Positions 13,132 to 26,821 of a DNA stretch of 64,000 bases are shown one piece after another. The stretch's first letter is position 1. Each line of letters starts with the position of its first letter. Source of the DNA: Tipula vernalis. Taxonomy: Eukaryota; Arthropoda; Insecta; Diptera; Tipulidae. The translations under genes and the position numbers were made by a program. The DNA is taken from NCBI GenBank assembly GCA_958295665.1, contig OY282558.1:20831409-20895408 (forward strand), read 5' to 3'. The notes beneath the pieces were generated by a model, which saw nothing but the letters and a program-made list of their open reading frames with translations, was not told the DNA's origin and made no database searches.

Positions 13132-16100
13132 AATTTTCTAAGAAACGTTTAGAAATAATCGAGCAATCAAAATGAAAATTGTCACAGCAATAACAGGTCC
13201 CGAAACCTATTGATAGAGGCATCAACCATCGTAATCGGACCATTTTAGATTTTTGCCGCCCAAAAACTTGTGGGCTATAGCACAGTTGATTTTCAATAAA
13301 ATTGAATTTTCTAAGAAACGTTTAGAAATAATCGAGCAATCAAAATGAAAATTGTCACAGCAATAACAGGCCCCGAAACCTATTGATAGAGGTATCAACC
13401 ATCGTAATCGAACCATTTTAGATTTTTGCCGCCCAAAAACCTGTGGGCTATAGCACAGTTGATTTTCAATAAAATTGAATTATCTAAGAAACGTTTAGAA
13501 ATAATCGAGCAATCAAAATAAAAATTGTCACAGCAATTACAGGTCCCGAAACCTATTGATAGAGGTATCAACCATCGTAATCGGACCATTTTAGATTTTT
13601 GCCGCCCAAAAACTTGTGGGCTATAGCACAGTTGATTTTCAATAAAATTGAATTTTCTAAGAAATGTTTAGAAATAATTGAGCAATCAAAATGAAAATTG
13701 TCACAGCAATTACAGGTCCCAAAACCTATTGATAGAGGTATCAACCATCGTAATCGGACCATTATATATTTTTGCCGCCCAAAAACTTGTGGGCTATAGC
13801 ACAGTTGATTTTCAATAAAATTGAATTTTCTAAGAAACGTTTAGAAATAATCGAGCAATCAAAATGAAAATTGTCACAGCAATAACAGGTCCCGAAACCT
13901 ATTGATAGAGGTATCAACCATCGTAATCGAACCATGTAAAATTTTTGCCGCCCAAAAACTTGTGGGCTATAGCACAGTTGATTTTCAATAAAATTGAATT
14001 TTCTAAGAAATGTTTAGAAATAATCGAGCAATCAAAATGAAAATTGTCACAGCAATTACAGGTCCCAAAACCTATTGATAGAGGTATCAACCATCGTAAT
14101 CGGACCATTATATATTTTTGCCGCCCAAAAACTTGTGGGCTATAGCACAGTTGATTTTCAATAAAATTGAATTTTCTAAGAAACGTTTAGAAATAATCGA
14201 GCAATCAAAATGAAAATTGTCACAGCAATAACAGGTCCCGAAACCTATTGATAGAGGTATCAACCATCGTAATCGAACCATGTAAAATTTTTGCCGCCCA
14301 AAAACTTGTGGGCTATAGCACAGTTGATTTTCAATAAAATTGAATTTTCTAAGAAATGTTTAGAAATAATCGAGCAATCAAAATGAAAATTGTCACAGCA
14401 ATAACAGGTCCCGAAACCTATTGATAGAGGTATCAACCATCGTAATCGGACCATTTTAGATTTTTGCCGCCCAAAAACTTGTGGGCTATAGCACAGTTGA
14501 TTTTCAATAAAATTGAATTTTCTAAGAAATGTTTAGAAATAATCGAGCAATCAAAATGAAAATTGTCACAGCAATAACAGGTCCCGAAACCTATTGATAG
14601 AGGTATCAACCATCGTAATCGGACCATTATATATTTTTGCCGCCCAAAAACTTGTGGGCTATAGCACAGTTGATTTTCAATAAAATTGAATTTTCTAAGA
14701 AATGTTTAGAAATAATCGAGCAATCAAAATGAAAATTGTCACAGCAATTACAGGTCCCAAAACCTATTGATAGAGGTATCAACCATCGTAATCGGACCAT
14801 TATATATTTTTGCCGCCCAAAAACTTGTGGGCTATAGCACAGTTGATTTTCAATAAAATTGAATTTTCTAAGAAATGTTTAGAAATAATCGAGCAATCAA
14901 AATGAAAATTGTCACAGCAATAACAGGTCCCGAAACCTATTGATAGAGGTATCAACCATCGTAATCGAACCATGTAAAATTTTTGCCGGCCAAAAACTTG
15001 TGGGCTATAGCACAGTTGATTTTCAATAAAATTGAATTTTCTAAGAAATGTTTAGAAATAATCGAGCAATCAAAATGAAAATTGTCACAGCAATTACAGG
15101 TCATGAAACCTATTGATAGAGGTATCAACCAACGTAATAAGACCATTATATATTTTTGCCGCCCAAAAACTTGTGGGCTATAGCTCAGTTGTTTTTCAAT
15201 AAAATTGAATTTTCTAAGAAACGTTTAGAAATAATCGAGCAATCAAAATGAAAATTGTCACAGCAATAACAGGTCCCGAAACCTATTGATAGAGGTATCA
15301 ACCATCGTAATCGGACCATTTTAGATTTTTGCCGCCCAAAAACTTGTGGGCTATAGCTCAGTTGATTTTCAATAAAATTGAATTTTCTAAGAAACGTTTA
15401 GAAATAATCGAGCAATCAAAATGAAAATTGTCACAGCAATAACAGGTCCCGAAACCTATTGATAGAGGTATCAACCATCGTAATCGGACCATTTTAGATT
15501 TTTGCCGCCCAAAAACTTGTGGGCTATAGCACAGTTGATTTTCAATAAAATTGAATTTTCTAAGAAACATTTAGAAATAATCGAGCAATCAAAATGAAAA
15601 TTGTCACAGCAATTACAGGTCCCGAAACCTATTGATAGAGGTATCAACCATCGTAATCGGACCATTTTAGATTTTTGTCGCCCAAAAACTTGTGGGCTAT
15701 AGCACAGTTGATTTTCAATAAAATTGAATTTTCTAAGAAACGTTTAGAAATAATCGAGCAATCAAAATGATAATTGTCACAGCAATTACAGTTCCCGAAA
15801 ACCTATTGATAGAGGTATCAATCATCGTAATCGGACCATTTTAGATTTTTGCCGCCCAAAAAAACTTGTGGGCTATAGCACAGTTGATTTTCAATAAAAT
15901 TGAATTTTCTAAGAAACGTTTAGAAATAATCGAGCAATCAAAATGAAAATTGTCACAGCAATTACAGGTCCCGAAACCTATTGATAGAGGTATCAACCAT
16001 CGTAATCGGACCATTTTAAATTTTTGCCGCCCAAAAACTTGTGGGCTATAGCACAGTTAATTTTCAATCAAATTGAATTTTCTAAGAAATGTTTAGAAAT

Positions 16101-16754
16101 AATCGAGCAATCAAAATGAAAATTGTCACAGCAATTGCAGGTCCCGAAACCTATTGATAGAGGTATCAACCATCGTAATCGGACCATTTTAGATTTTTGC
16201 CGCCCAAAAACTTGTGGGCTATAGCACAGTTGATTTTCAATAAAATTGAATTTTCTAAGAAATGTTTAGAAATAATCGAGCAATCAAAATGAAAATTGTC
16301 ACAGCAATTACAGGTCCCAAAACCTATTGATAGAGGTATCAACCATCGTAATCAGACCATTATATATTATTGCCGCCCAAAAACTTGTGGGCTATAGCTC
16401 AGTTGATTTTCAATAAAATTGAATTTTCTAAGAAACGTTTAGAAATAATCGAGCAATCAAAATGAAAATTGTCACAGCAATAACAGGTCCCGAAACCTAT
16501 TGATAGAGGTATCAACCATCGTAATCGAACCATGTAAAACTTTTGCCGCCCAAAAACTTGTGGGCTATAGCACAGTTGATTTTCAATAAAATTGAATTTT
16601 CTAAGAAACGTTTAGAAATAATCGAGCAATCAAAATGAAAATTGTCACAGCAATAACAGGTCCCGAAACCTATTGATAAAGGTATCAACCATCGTAATCG
16701 GACCATTTTAGATTTTTGCCGCCCAAAAACTTGTGGGCTATAGCTCAGTTGATT
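10563..16754. repeat. large satellite duplication, copy 2 (offset 9687)
   Basis: Near-identical partner of 876-7067. Its left end carries the 2-bp-short variant cgttataataatcg (10552), which copy 1 lacks at the matching place. The boundary was therefore set just to the right of that variant. Its right end runs into the 865-bp-offset duplication. Confidence 0.85.
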
Positions 16755-17925
16755 ATTAATAAAATTGAATTTTCTAAGAAACGTTTAGAAATAATCGAGC
16801 AATCAAAATGAAAATTGTCACAGCAATAACAGGTCCCGAAACCTATTGATAGAGGTATCAACCATCGTAATCGAACCATGTAAAATTTTTGCCGCCCAAA
16901 AACTTGTGGGCTATAGCACAGTTGATTTTCAATAAAATTGAATTTTCTAAGAAACGTTTAGAAATAATCGAGCAATCAAAATGAAAATTGTCACAGCAAT
17001 AACAGGTCCCGAAACCTGTTGATAGAGGTATCAACCATCGTAATCGGACCATTTTAGATTTTTGCCGCCCAAAAACTTGTGGGCTATAGCACCGTTGATT
17101 TTCAATAAAATTGAATTTTCTAAGAAACATTTAGAAATAATCGAGCAATCAAAATGAAAATTGTCACAGCAATAACAGGTCCCGAAACCTATTGATAGAG
17201 ATATCAACCATCGTAATCGGACCATTTTAGATTTTTGCCGCCCAAAAACTTGTGGGCTATAGCACAGTTGATTTTCAATAAAATTGAATTTTCTAAGAAA
17301 CGTTTAGAAATAATCGAGCAATCAAAATGAAAATTGTCACAGCAATAACAGGTCCCGAAACCTATTGATAGAGGTATCAACCATCGTAATCGAACCATGT
17401 AAAACTTTTGCCGCCCAAAAACTTGTGGGCTATAGCACAGTTGATTTTCAATAAAATTGAATTTTCTAAGAAACGTTTAGAAATAATCGAGCAATCAAAA
17501 TGAAAATTGTCACAGCAATAACAGGTCCCGAAACCTATTGATAAAGGTATCAACCATCGTAATCGGACCATTTTAGATTTTTGCCGCCCAAAAACTTGTG
17601 GGCTATAGCTCAGTTGATTATTAATAAAATTGAATTTTCTAAGAAACGTTTAGAAATAATCGAGCAATCAAAATGAAAATTGTCACAGCAATAACAGGTC
17701 CCGAAACCTATTGATAGAGGTATCAACCATCGTAATCGAACCATGTAAAATTTTTGCCGCCCAAAAACTTGTGGGCTATAGCACAGTTGATTTTCAATAA
17801 AATTGAATTTTCTAAGAAACGTTTAGAAATAATCGAGCAATCAAAATGAAAATTGTCACAGCAATAACAGGTCCCGAAACCTGTTGATAGAGGTATCAAC
17901 CATCGTAATCGGACCATTTTAGATT
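16390..17925. repeat. 5-monomer (865-bp offset) duplication
   Basis: Rare markers recur at an offset of 865 bp (5 x 173): gtaaaactttt (16534/17399), gataaaggtatc (16675/17540) and gattattaat (16751/17616). The match covers roughly 16390-17060 against 17255-17925, with small differences at the left edge. Confidence 0.75.
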
Positions 17926-20900
17926 TTTGCCGCCCAAAAACTTGTGGGCTATAGCTCAGTTGATTTTCAATAAAATTGAATTTTCTAAGAAACGTTTAGA
18001 AATAATCGAGCAATCAAAATGAAAATTGTCACAGCAATAACAGGTCCCGAAACCTGTTGATAGAGGTATCAACCATCGTAATCGGACCATTTTAGATTTT
18101 TGCCGCCCAGAAACTTGTGGGCTATAGCACCGTTGATTTTCAATAAAATTGAATTTTCTAAGAAACATTTAGAAATAATCGAGCAATCAAAATGAAAATT
18201 GTCACAGCAATTACAGGTCCCGAAACCTATTGATAGAGGTATCAATCATCGTAATCGGACCATTTTAGATTTTTATCGCCCAAAAACTTGTGGGCTATAG
18301 CACAGTTGATTTTCAATAAAATTGAATTTTCTAAGAAACGTTTAGAAATAATCGAGCAATCAAAATGAAAATTGTCACAGCAATTACAGTTCCCGAAAAC
18401 TATTGATAGAGGTATCAATCATCGTAATCGGACCATTTTAGATTTTTGCCGCCGAAAAACTTGTGGGCTATAGCTCAGTTGATTTTCAATAAAATTGAAT
18501 TTTCTAAGAAACGTTTAGAAATAATCGAGCAATCAAAATGAAAATTGTCACAGCAATTACAGGTCCCGAAACCTATTGATAGAGATATCAACCATCGTAA
18601 TCGGACCATTTTAGATTTTTGCCGCCCAAAAACTTGTGGGCTATAGCACAGTTGATTTTCAATAAAATTGAATTTTCTAAGAAACGTTTAGAAATAATCG
18701 AGCAATCAAAATGAAAATTGTCACAGCAATTACAGGTCCCGAAACCTATTCATAGAGGTATCAACCATCGTAATCGGACCATTTTAAATTTTTGCCGCCC
18801 AAAAACTTGTGGGCTATAGCACAGTTAATTTTCAATAAAATTGAATTTTCTAAGAAATGTTTAGAAATAATCGAGCAATCAAAATAAAAATTGTCACAGC
18901 AATTGCAGGTCCCGAAACCTATTGATAGAGGTATCAACCATCGTAAATGGACCATTTTAGATTTTTGCCGCCCAAAAACTTGTGGGCTATAGCACAGTTG
19001 ATTTTCAATAAAATTGAATTTTCTAAGAAACGTTTAGAAATAATCGAGCAATCAAAATGAAAATTGTCACAGCAATTACAGGTCCCAAAACCTATTGATA
19101 GAGGTATCAACCATCGTAATCAGACCATTATATATTTTTGCCGCCCAAAAACTTGTGGGCTATAGCTCAGTTGATTTTCAATAAAATTGAATTTTCTAAG
19201 AAACATTTAGAAATAATCGAGCACTCAAAATAAAAATTGTCACAGCAATAACAGGTCCCGAAACCTATTGATAGAGGTATCAACCATCGTAATCGGACCA
19301 TTTTAGATTTTTGCCGCCCAAAAACTTGTGGGCTATAGCTCAGTTGATTTTCAATAAAATTGAATTTTCTAAGAAACGTTTAGAAATAATCGAGCAATCA
19401 AAATGAAAATTATCACAGCAATTACAGTTCCCGAAAACTATTGATAGAGGTATCAATCATCGTAATCGGACCATTTTAGATTTTTGCCGCCCAAAAACTT
19501 GTGGGCTATAGCACAGTTGATTTTCAATAAAATTGAATTTTCTAAGAAACGTTTAGAAATAATCGAGCAATCAAAATGAAAATTGTCACAGCAATTACAG
19601 GTCCCGAAACCTATTGATAGAGATATCAACCATCGTAATCGGACCATTTTAGATTTTTGCCGCCCAAAAACTTGTGGGCTATAGCACAGTTGATTTTCAA
19701 TAAAATTGAATTTTCTAAGAAACGTTTAGAAATAATCGAGCAATCAAAATGAAAATTGTCACAGCAATTACAGGTCCCGAAACCTATTGATAGAGGTATC
19801 AACCATCGTAATCGGACCATTTTAAATTTTTGCCGCCCAAAAACTTGTGGGCTATAGCACAGTTAATTTTCAATCAAATTGAATTTTCTAAGAAATGTTT
19901 AGAAATAATCGAGCAATCAAAATGAAAATTGTCACAGCAATTGCAGGTCCCGAAACCTATTGATAGAGGTATCAACCATCGTAAATGGACCATTTTAGAT
20001 TTTTGCCGCCCAAAAACTTGTGGGCTATAGCACAGTTGATTTTCAATAAAATTGAATTTTCTAAGAAACGTTTAGAAATAATCGAGCAATCAAAATGAAA
20101 ATTGTCACAGCAATTACAGGTCCCAAAACCTATTGATAGAGGTATCAACCATCGTAATCAGACCATTATATATTTTTGCCGCCCAAAAACTTGTGGGCTA
20201 TAGCTCAGTTTATTTTCAATAAAATTGAATTTTCTAAGAAACATTTAGAAATAATCGAGCACTCAAAATGAAAATTGTCACAGCAATAACAGGTCCCGAA
20301 ACCTATTGATAGAGGTATCAACCATCGTAATCGGACCATTTTAGATTTTTCCCGCCCAAAAACTTGTGGGCTATAGCTCAGTTGATTTTCAATAAAATTG
20401 AATTTTCTAAGAAACGTTTAGAAATAATCGAGCAATCAAAATGAAAATTGTCACAGCAATAACAGGTCCCGAAACCTGTTGATAGAGGTATCAACCATCG
20501 TAATCGGACCATTTTAGATTTTTGCCGCCCAAAAACTTGTGGGCTATAGCACCGTTGATTTTCAATAAAATTGAATTTTCTAAGAAACATTTAGAAATAA
20601 TCGAGCAATCAAAATGAAAATTGTCACAGCAATTACAGGTCCCGAAACCTATTGATAGAGGTATCAACCATCGTAATCGGACCATTTTAGATTTTTATCG
20701 CCCAAAAACTTGTGGGCTATAGCACAGTTGATTTTCAATAAAATTGAATTTTCTAAGAAACGTTTAGAAATAATCGAGCAATCAAAATGAAAATTGTCAC
20801 AGCAATTACAGTTCCCGAAAACTATTGATAGAGGTATCAATCATCGTAATCGGACCATTTTAGATTTTTGCCGCCCAAAAACTTGTGGGCTATAGCTCAG

Positions 20901-22743
20901 TTGATTTTCAATAAAATTGAATTTTCTAAGAAACGTTTAGAAATAATCGAGCAATCAAAATGAAAATTGTCACAGCAATTACAGGTCCCGAAACCTATTG
21001 ATAGAGATATCAACCATCGTAATCGGACCATTTTAGATTTTTGCCGCCCAAAAACTTGTGGGCTATAGCACAGTTGATTTTCAATAAAATTGAATTTTCT
21101 AAGAAACGTTTAGAAATAATCGAGCAATCAAAATGAAAATTGTCACAGCAATTACAGGTCCCGAAACCTATTCATAGAGGTATCAACCATCGTAATCGGA
21201 CCATTTCAAATTTTTGCCGCCCAAAAACTTGTGGGCTATAGCACAGTTAATTTTCAATCAAATTGAATTTTCTAAGAAATGTTTAGAAATAATCGAGCAA
21301 TCAAAATGAAAATTGTCACAGCAATTGCAGGTCCCGAAACCTATTGATAGAGGTATCAACCATCGTAAATGGACCATTTTAGATTTTTGCCGCCCAAAAA
21401 CTTGTGGGCTATAGCACAGTTGATTTTCAATAAAATTGAATTTTCTAAGAAACGTTTAGAAATAATCGAGCAATCAAAATGAAAATTGTCACAGCAATTA
21501 CAGGTCCCAAAACCTATTGATAGAGGTATCAACCATCGTAATCAGACCATTATATATTTTTGCCGCCCAAAAACTTGTGGGCTATAGCTCAGTTGATTTT
21601 CAATAAAATTGAATTTTCTAAGAAACATTTAGAAATAATCGAGCACTCAAAATAAAAATTGTCACAGCAATAACAGGTCCCGAAACCTATTGATAGAGGT
21701 ATCAACCATCGTAATCGGACCATTTTAGATTTTTGCCGCCCAAAAACTTGTGGGCTATAGCTCAGTTGATTTTCAATAAAATTGAATTTTCTAAGAAACG
21801 TTTAGAAATAATCGAGCAATCAAAATGAAAATTATCACAGCAATTACAGTTCCCGAAAACTATTGATAGAGGTATCAATCATCGTAATCGGACCATTTTA
21901 GATTTTTGCCGCCCAAAAACTTGTGGGCTATAGCACAGTTGATTTTCAATAAAATTGAATTTTCTAAGAAACGTTTAGAAATAATCGAGCAATCAAAATG
22001 AAAATTGTCACAGCAATTACAGGTCCCGAAACCTATTGATAGAGATATCAACCATCGTAATCGGACCATTTTAGATTTTTGCCGCCCAAAAACTTGTGGG
22101 CTATAGCACAGTTGATTTTCAATAAAATTGAATTTTCTAAGAAACGTTTAGAAATAATCGAGCAATCAAAATGAAAATTGTCACAGCAATTACAGGTCCC
22201 GAAACCTATTGATAGAGGTATCAACCATCGTAATCGGACCATTTTAAATTTTTGCCGCCCAAAAACTTGTGGGCTATAGCACAGTTAATTTTCAATCAAA
22301 TTGAATTTTCTAAGAAATGTTTAGAAATAATCGAGCAATCAAAATGAAAATTGTCACAGCAATTGCAGGTCCCGAAACCTATTGATAGAGGTATCAACCA
22401 TCGTAAATGGACCATTTTAGATTTTTGCCGCCCAAAAACTTGTGGGCTATAGCACAGTTGATTTTCAATAAAATTGAATTTTCTAAGAAACGTTTAGAAA
22501 TAATCGAGCAATCAAAATGAAAATTGTCACAGCAATTACAGGTCCCAAAACCTATTGATAGAGGTATCAACCATCGTAATCAGACCATTATATATTTTTG
22601 CCGCCCAAAAACTTGTGGGCTATAGCTCAGTTTATTTTCAATAAAATTGAATTTTCTAAGAAACATTTAGAAATAATCGAGCACTCAAAATGAAAATTGT
22701 CACAGCAATAACAGGTCCCGAAACCTATTGATAGTGGTATCAA
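17900..22743. repeat. 14-monomer tandem duplication (2422 bp, two units)
   Basis: Two units of about 2422 bp (exactly 14 x 173) lie side by side, dividing near 20321. Shared markers are ttttatcgccc (18271/20693), cctattcatagagg (18745/21167), cgtaaatggacc, and gagcactcaaaat. Part of the second unit recurs again 1903 bp (11 monomers) further on, near 23264-23972. Confidence 0.8.
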
Positions 22744-24642
22744 CCATCGTAATCGGACCATTTTAGATTTTTGCCGCCCAAAAACTTGTGGGCTATAGCA
22801 CAGTTGATTTTCAATAAAATTGAATTTTCTAAGAAACGTTTAGAAATAATCGAGCAATCAAAATGAAAATTGTCACAGCAATTACAGTTCCCAAAAACTA
22901 TTGATAGAGGTATCAATCATCGTAATCGGACCATTTTAGATTTTTGCCGCCCAAAAACTTGTGGGCTATAGCTCAGTTGATTTTCAATAAAATTGAATTT
23001 TCTAAGAAACGTTTAGAAATAATCGAGCAATCAAAATAAAAATTGTCACAGCAATTACAGGTCCCGAAACCTATTGATAGAGGTATCAACCATCGTAATC
23101 GGACCATTTTAAATTTTTGCCGCCCAAAAACTTGTGGGCTATAGCACAGTTAATTTTCAATCAAATTGAATTTTCTAAGAAATGTTTAGAAATAATCGAG
23201 CAATCAAAATGAAAATTGTCACAGCAATTGCAGGTCCCGAAACCTATTGATAGAGGTATCAACCATCGTAAATGGACCATTTTAGATTTTTGCCGCCCAA
23301 AAACTTGTGGGCTATAGCACAGTTGATTTTCAATAAAATTGAATTTTCTAAGAAACGTTTAGAAATAATCGAGCAATCAAAATGAAAATTGTCACAGCAA
23401 TTACAGGTCCCAAAACCTATTGATAGAGGTATCAACCATCGTAATCAGACCATTATATATTTTTGCCGCCCAAAAACTTGTGGGCTATAGCACAGTTGAT
23501 TTTCAATAAAATTGAATTTTCTAAGAAACATTTAGAAATAATCGAGCACTCAAAATAAAAATTGTCACAGCAATAACAGGTACCGAAACCTATTGATAGA
23601 GGTATCAACCATCGTAATCGGACCATTTTAGATTTTGGCCGCCCAAAAACTTGTGGGCTATAGCTCAGTTGATTTTCAATAAAATTGAATTTTCTAAGAA
23701 ACGTTTAGAAATAATCGAGCAATCAAAATGAAAATTATCACAGCAATTACAGTTCCCGAAAACTATTGATAGAGGTATCAATCATCGTAATCGGACCATT
23801 TTAGATTTTTGCCGCCCAAAAACTTGTGGGCTATAGCACAGTTGATTTTCAATAAAATTGAATTTTCTAAGAAACGTTTAGAAATAATCGAGCAATCAAA
23901 ATGAAAATTGTCACAGCAATTACAGGTCCCGAAACCTATTGATAGAGATATCAACCATCGTAATCGGACCATTTTAGATTTTTGCCGCCCAAAAACTTGT
24001 GGGCTATAGCACAGTTGATTTTCAATAAAATTGAATTTTCTAAGAAACGTTTAGAAATAATCGAGCAATCAAAATGAAAATTGTCACAGCAATTACAGGT
24101 CCCAAAACCTATTGATAGAGGTATCAACCATCGTAATCAGACCATTATATATTTTTGCCGCCCAAAAACTTGTGGGCTATAGCTCAGTTGATTTTCAGTA
24201 AAATTGAATTTTCTAAGAAACATTTAGAAATAATCGAGCACACAAAATGAAAATTGTCACAGCAATAACAGGTCCCGAAACCTATTGATAGAGGTATCAA
24301 CCATCGTAATCGGACCATTTTAGATTTTTGCCGCCCAAAAACTTGTGGGCTATAGCACAGTTGATTTTCAATAAAATTGAATTTCCTAAGAAATGTTTAG
24401 AAATAATCGAGCAATCAAAATGAAAATTGTCACAGCAATTACAGGTCCCGAAAACTATTGATAGAGGTATCAATCAACGTTATCAGACCATTATATATTT
24501 TTGCCGCCCAAAAACTTGTGGGCTATAGCTCAGTTGTTTTTCAATAAAATTGAATTTTCTAAGAAACGTTTAGAAATAATCGAGCAATCAAAATGAAAAT
24601 TGTCACAGCAATAACAGGTCCCGAAACCTATTGATAGAGGTA

Positions 24643-26199
24643 TCAACCATCGTAATCGGACCATTTTAGATTTTTGCCGCCCAAAAACTTGTGGGCTATA
24701 GCACAGTTGATTTTCAATAAAATTGAATTTTCTAAGAAACGTTTAGAAATAATCGAGCAATCAAAATGAAAATTGTCACAGCAATTACAGGTCCCGAAAC
24801 CTACTGATAGAGGTATCAACCATCGTAATCGGACCATTTTAAATTTTTGCCGCCCAAAAACTTGTGGGCTATAGCACAGTTAATTTTCAATCAAATTGAA
24901 TTTTCTAAGAAATGTTTAGAAATAATCGAGCAATCAAAATGAAAATTGTCACAGCAATTACAGGTCCCAAAACCTATTGATAGAGGTATCAACCATCGTA
25001 ATCAGACCATTATATATTTTTGCCGCCCAAAAACTTGTGGGCTATAGCTCAGTTGATTTTCAGTAAAATTGAATTTTCTAAGAAACATTTAGAAATAATC
25101 GAGCACACAAAATGAAAATTGTCACAGCAATAACAGGTCCCGAAACCTATTGATAGAGGTATCAACCATCGTAATCGGACCATTTTAGATTTTTGCCGCC
25201 CAAAAACTTGTGGGCTATAGCACAGTTGATTTTCAATAAAATTGAATTTCCTAAGAAATGTTTAGAAATAATCGAGCAATCAAAATGAAAATTGTCACAG
25301 CAATTACAGGTCCCGAAACCTACTGATAGAGGTATCAACCATCGTAATCGGACCATTTTAAATTTTTGCCGCCCAAAAACTTGTGGGCTATAGCACAGTT
25401 AATTTTCAATCAAATTGAATTTTCTAAGAAATGTTTAGAAATAATCGAGCAATCAAAATGAAAATTGTCACAGCAATTACAGGTCCCAAAACCTATTGAT
25501 AGAGGTATCAACCATCGTAATCAGACCATTATATATTTTTGCCGCCCAAAAACTTGTGGGCTATAGCTCAGTTGATTTTCAGTAAAATTGAATTTTCTAA
25601 GAAACATTTAGAAATAATCGAGCACACAAAATGAAAATTGTCACAGCAATAACAGGTCCCGAAACCTATTGATAGAGGTATCAACCATCGTAATCGGACC
25701 ATTTTAGATTTTTGCCGCCCAAAAACTTGTGGGCTATAGCACAGTTGATTTTCAATAAAATTGAATTTTCTAAGAAACGTTTAGAAATAATCGAGCAATC
25801 AAAATGAAAATTGTCACAGCAATTACAGGTCCCGAAACCTACTGATAGAGGTATCAACCATCGTAATCGGACCATTTTAAATTTTTGCCGCCCAAAAACT
25901 TGTGGGCTATAGCACAGTTAATTTTCAATCAAATTGAATTTTCTAAGAAATGTTTAGAAATAATCGAGCAATCAAAATGAAAATTGTCACAGCAATTACA
26001 GGTCCCAAAACCTATTGATAGAGGTATCAACCATCGTAATCAGACCATTATATATTTTTGCCGCCCAAAAACTTGTGGGCTATAGCTCAGTTGATTTTCA
26101 GTAAAATTGAATTTTCTAAGAAACATTTAGAAATAATCGAGCACACAAAATGAAAATTGTCACAGCAATAACAGGTCCCGAAACCTATTGATAGAGGTA
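24643..26199. repeat. trimer higher-order repeat, three 519-bp units
   Basis: Three consecutive 519-bp units (3 x 173) begin at 24643, 25162 and 25681. Each holds an accattttag type monomer with aaacctactgat, a caatcaaattg monomer with cccaaaacc, and a monomer marked by cagtaaaattg plus gagcacacaaaat. cagta markers lie at 25061, 25580 and 26099, with an earlier one at 24196. This is the shortest clear higher-order repeat in the window. Confidence 0.85.
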
Positions 26200-26750
26200 T
26201 CAACCATCGTAATCGGACCATTTTAGATTTTTGCCGCCCAAAAACTTGTGGGCTATAGCACAGTTGATTTTCAATAAAATTGAATTTCCTAAGAAATGTT
26301 TAGAAATAATCGAGCAATCAAAATGAAAATTGTCACAGCAATTACAGGTCCCGAAAACTATTGATAGAGGTATCAATCAACGTTATCAGACCATTATATA
26401 TTTTTGCCGCCCAAAAACTTGTGGGCTATAGCTCAGTTGTTTTTCAATAAAATTGAATTTTCTAAGAAACGTTTAGAAATAATCGAGCAATCAAAATGAA
26501 AATTGTCACAGCAATAACAGGTCCCGAAACCTATTGATAGAGGTATCAACCATCGTAATCGGACCATTTTAGATTTTTGCCGCCCAAAAACTTGTGGGCT
26601 ATAGCTCAGTTGATTTTCAATAAAATTGAATTTTCTAAGAAACGTTTAGAAATAATCGAGCAATCAAAATGAAAATTGTCACAGCAATAACAGGTCCCGA
26701 AACCTATTGATAGAGGTATCAACCATCGTAATCGGACCATTTTAGATTTT

Positions 26751-26821
26751 TGCCGCCCAAAAACTTGTGGGCTATAGCACAGTTGATTATCAATAAAATT
26801 GAATTTTCTATTTTTTATTTT
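26751..26821. repeat. 71-bp truncated satellite monomer (internal deletion junction)
   Basis: Successive gccgccc/gtcgccc unit starts are only 71 bp apart. The sequence passes from gaattttcta directly into ttttttatttttgtcgccc at 26810/26811, so about 102 bp of the monomer are missing. Neighbouring units on both sides are full length. The junction is T-rich and could be aligned with the normal ccattttagattttt with three changes. Confidence 0.9.
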
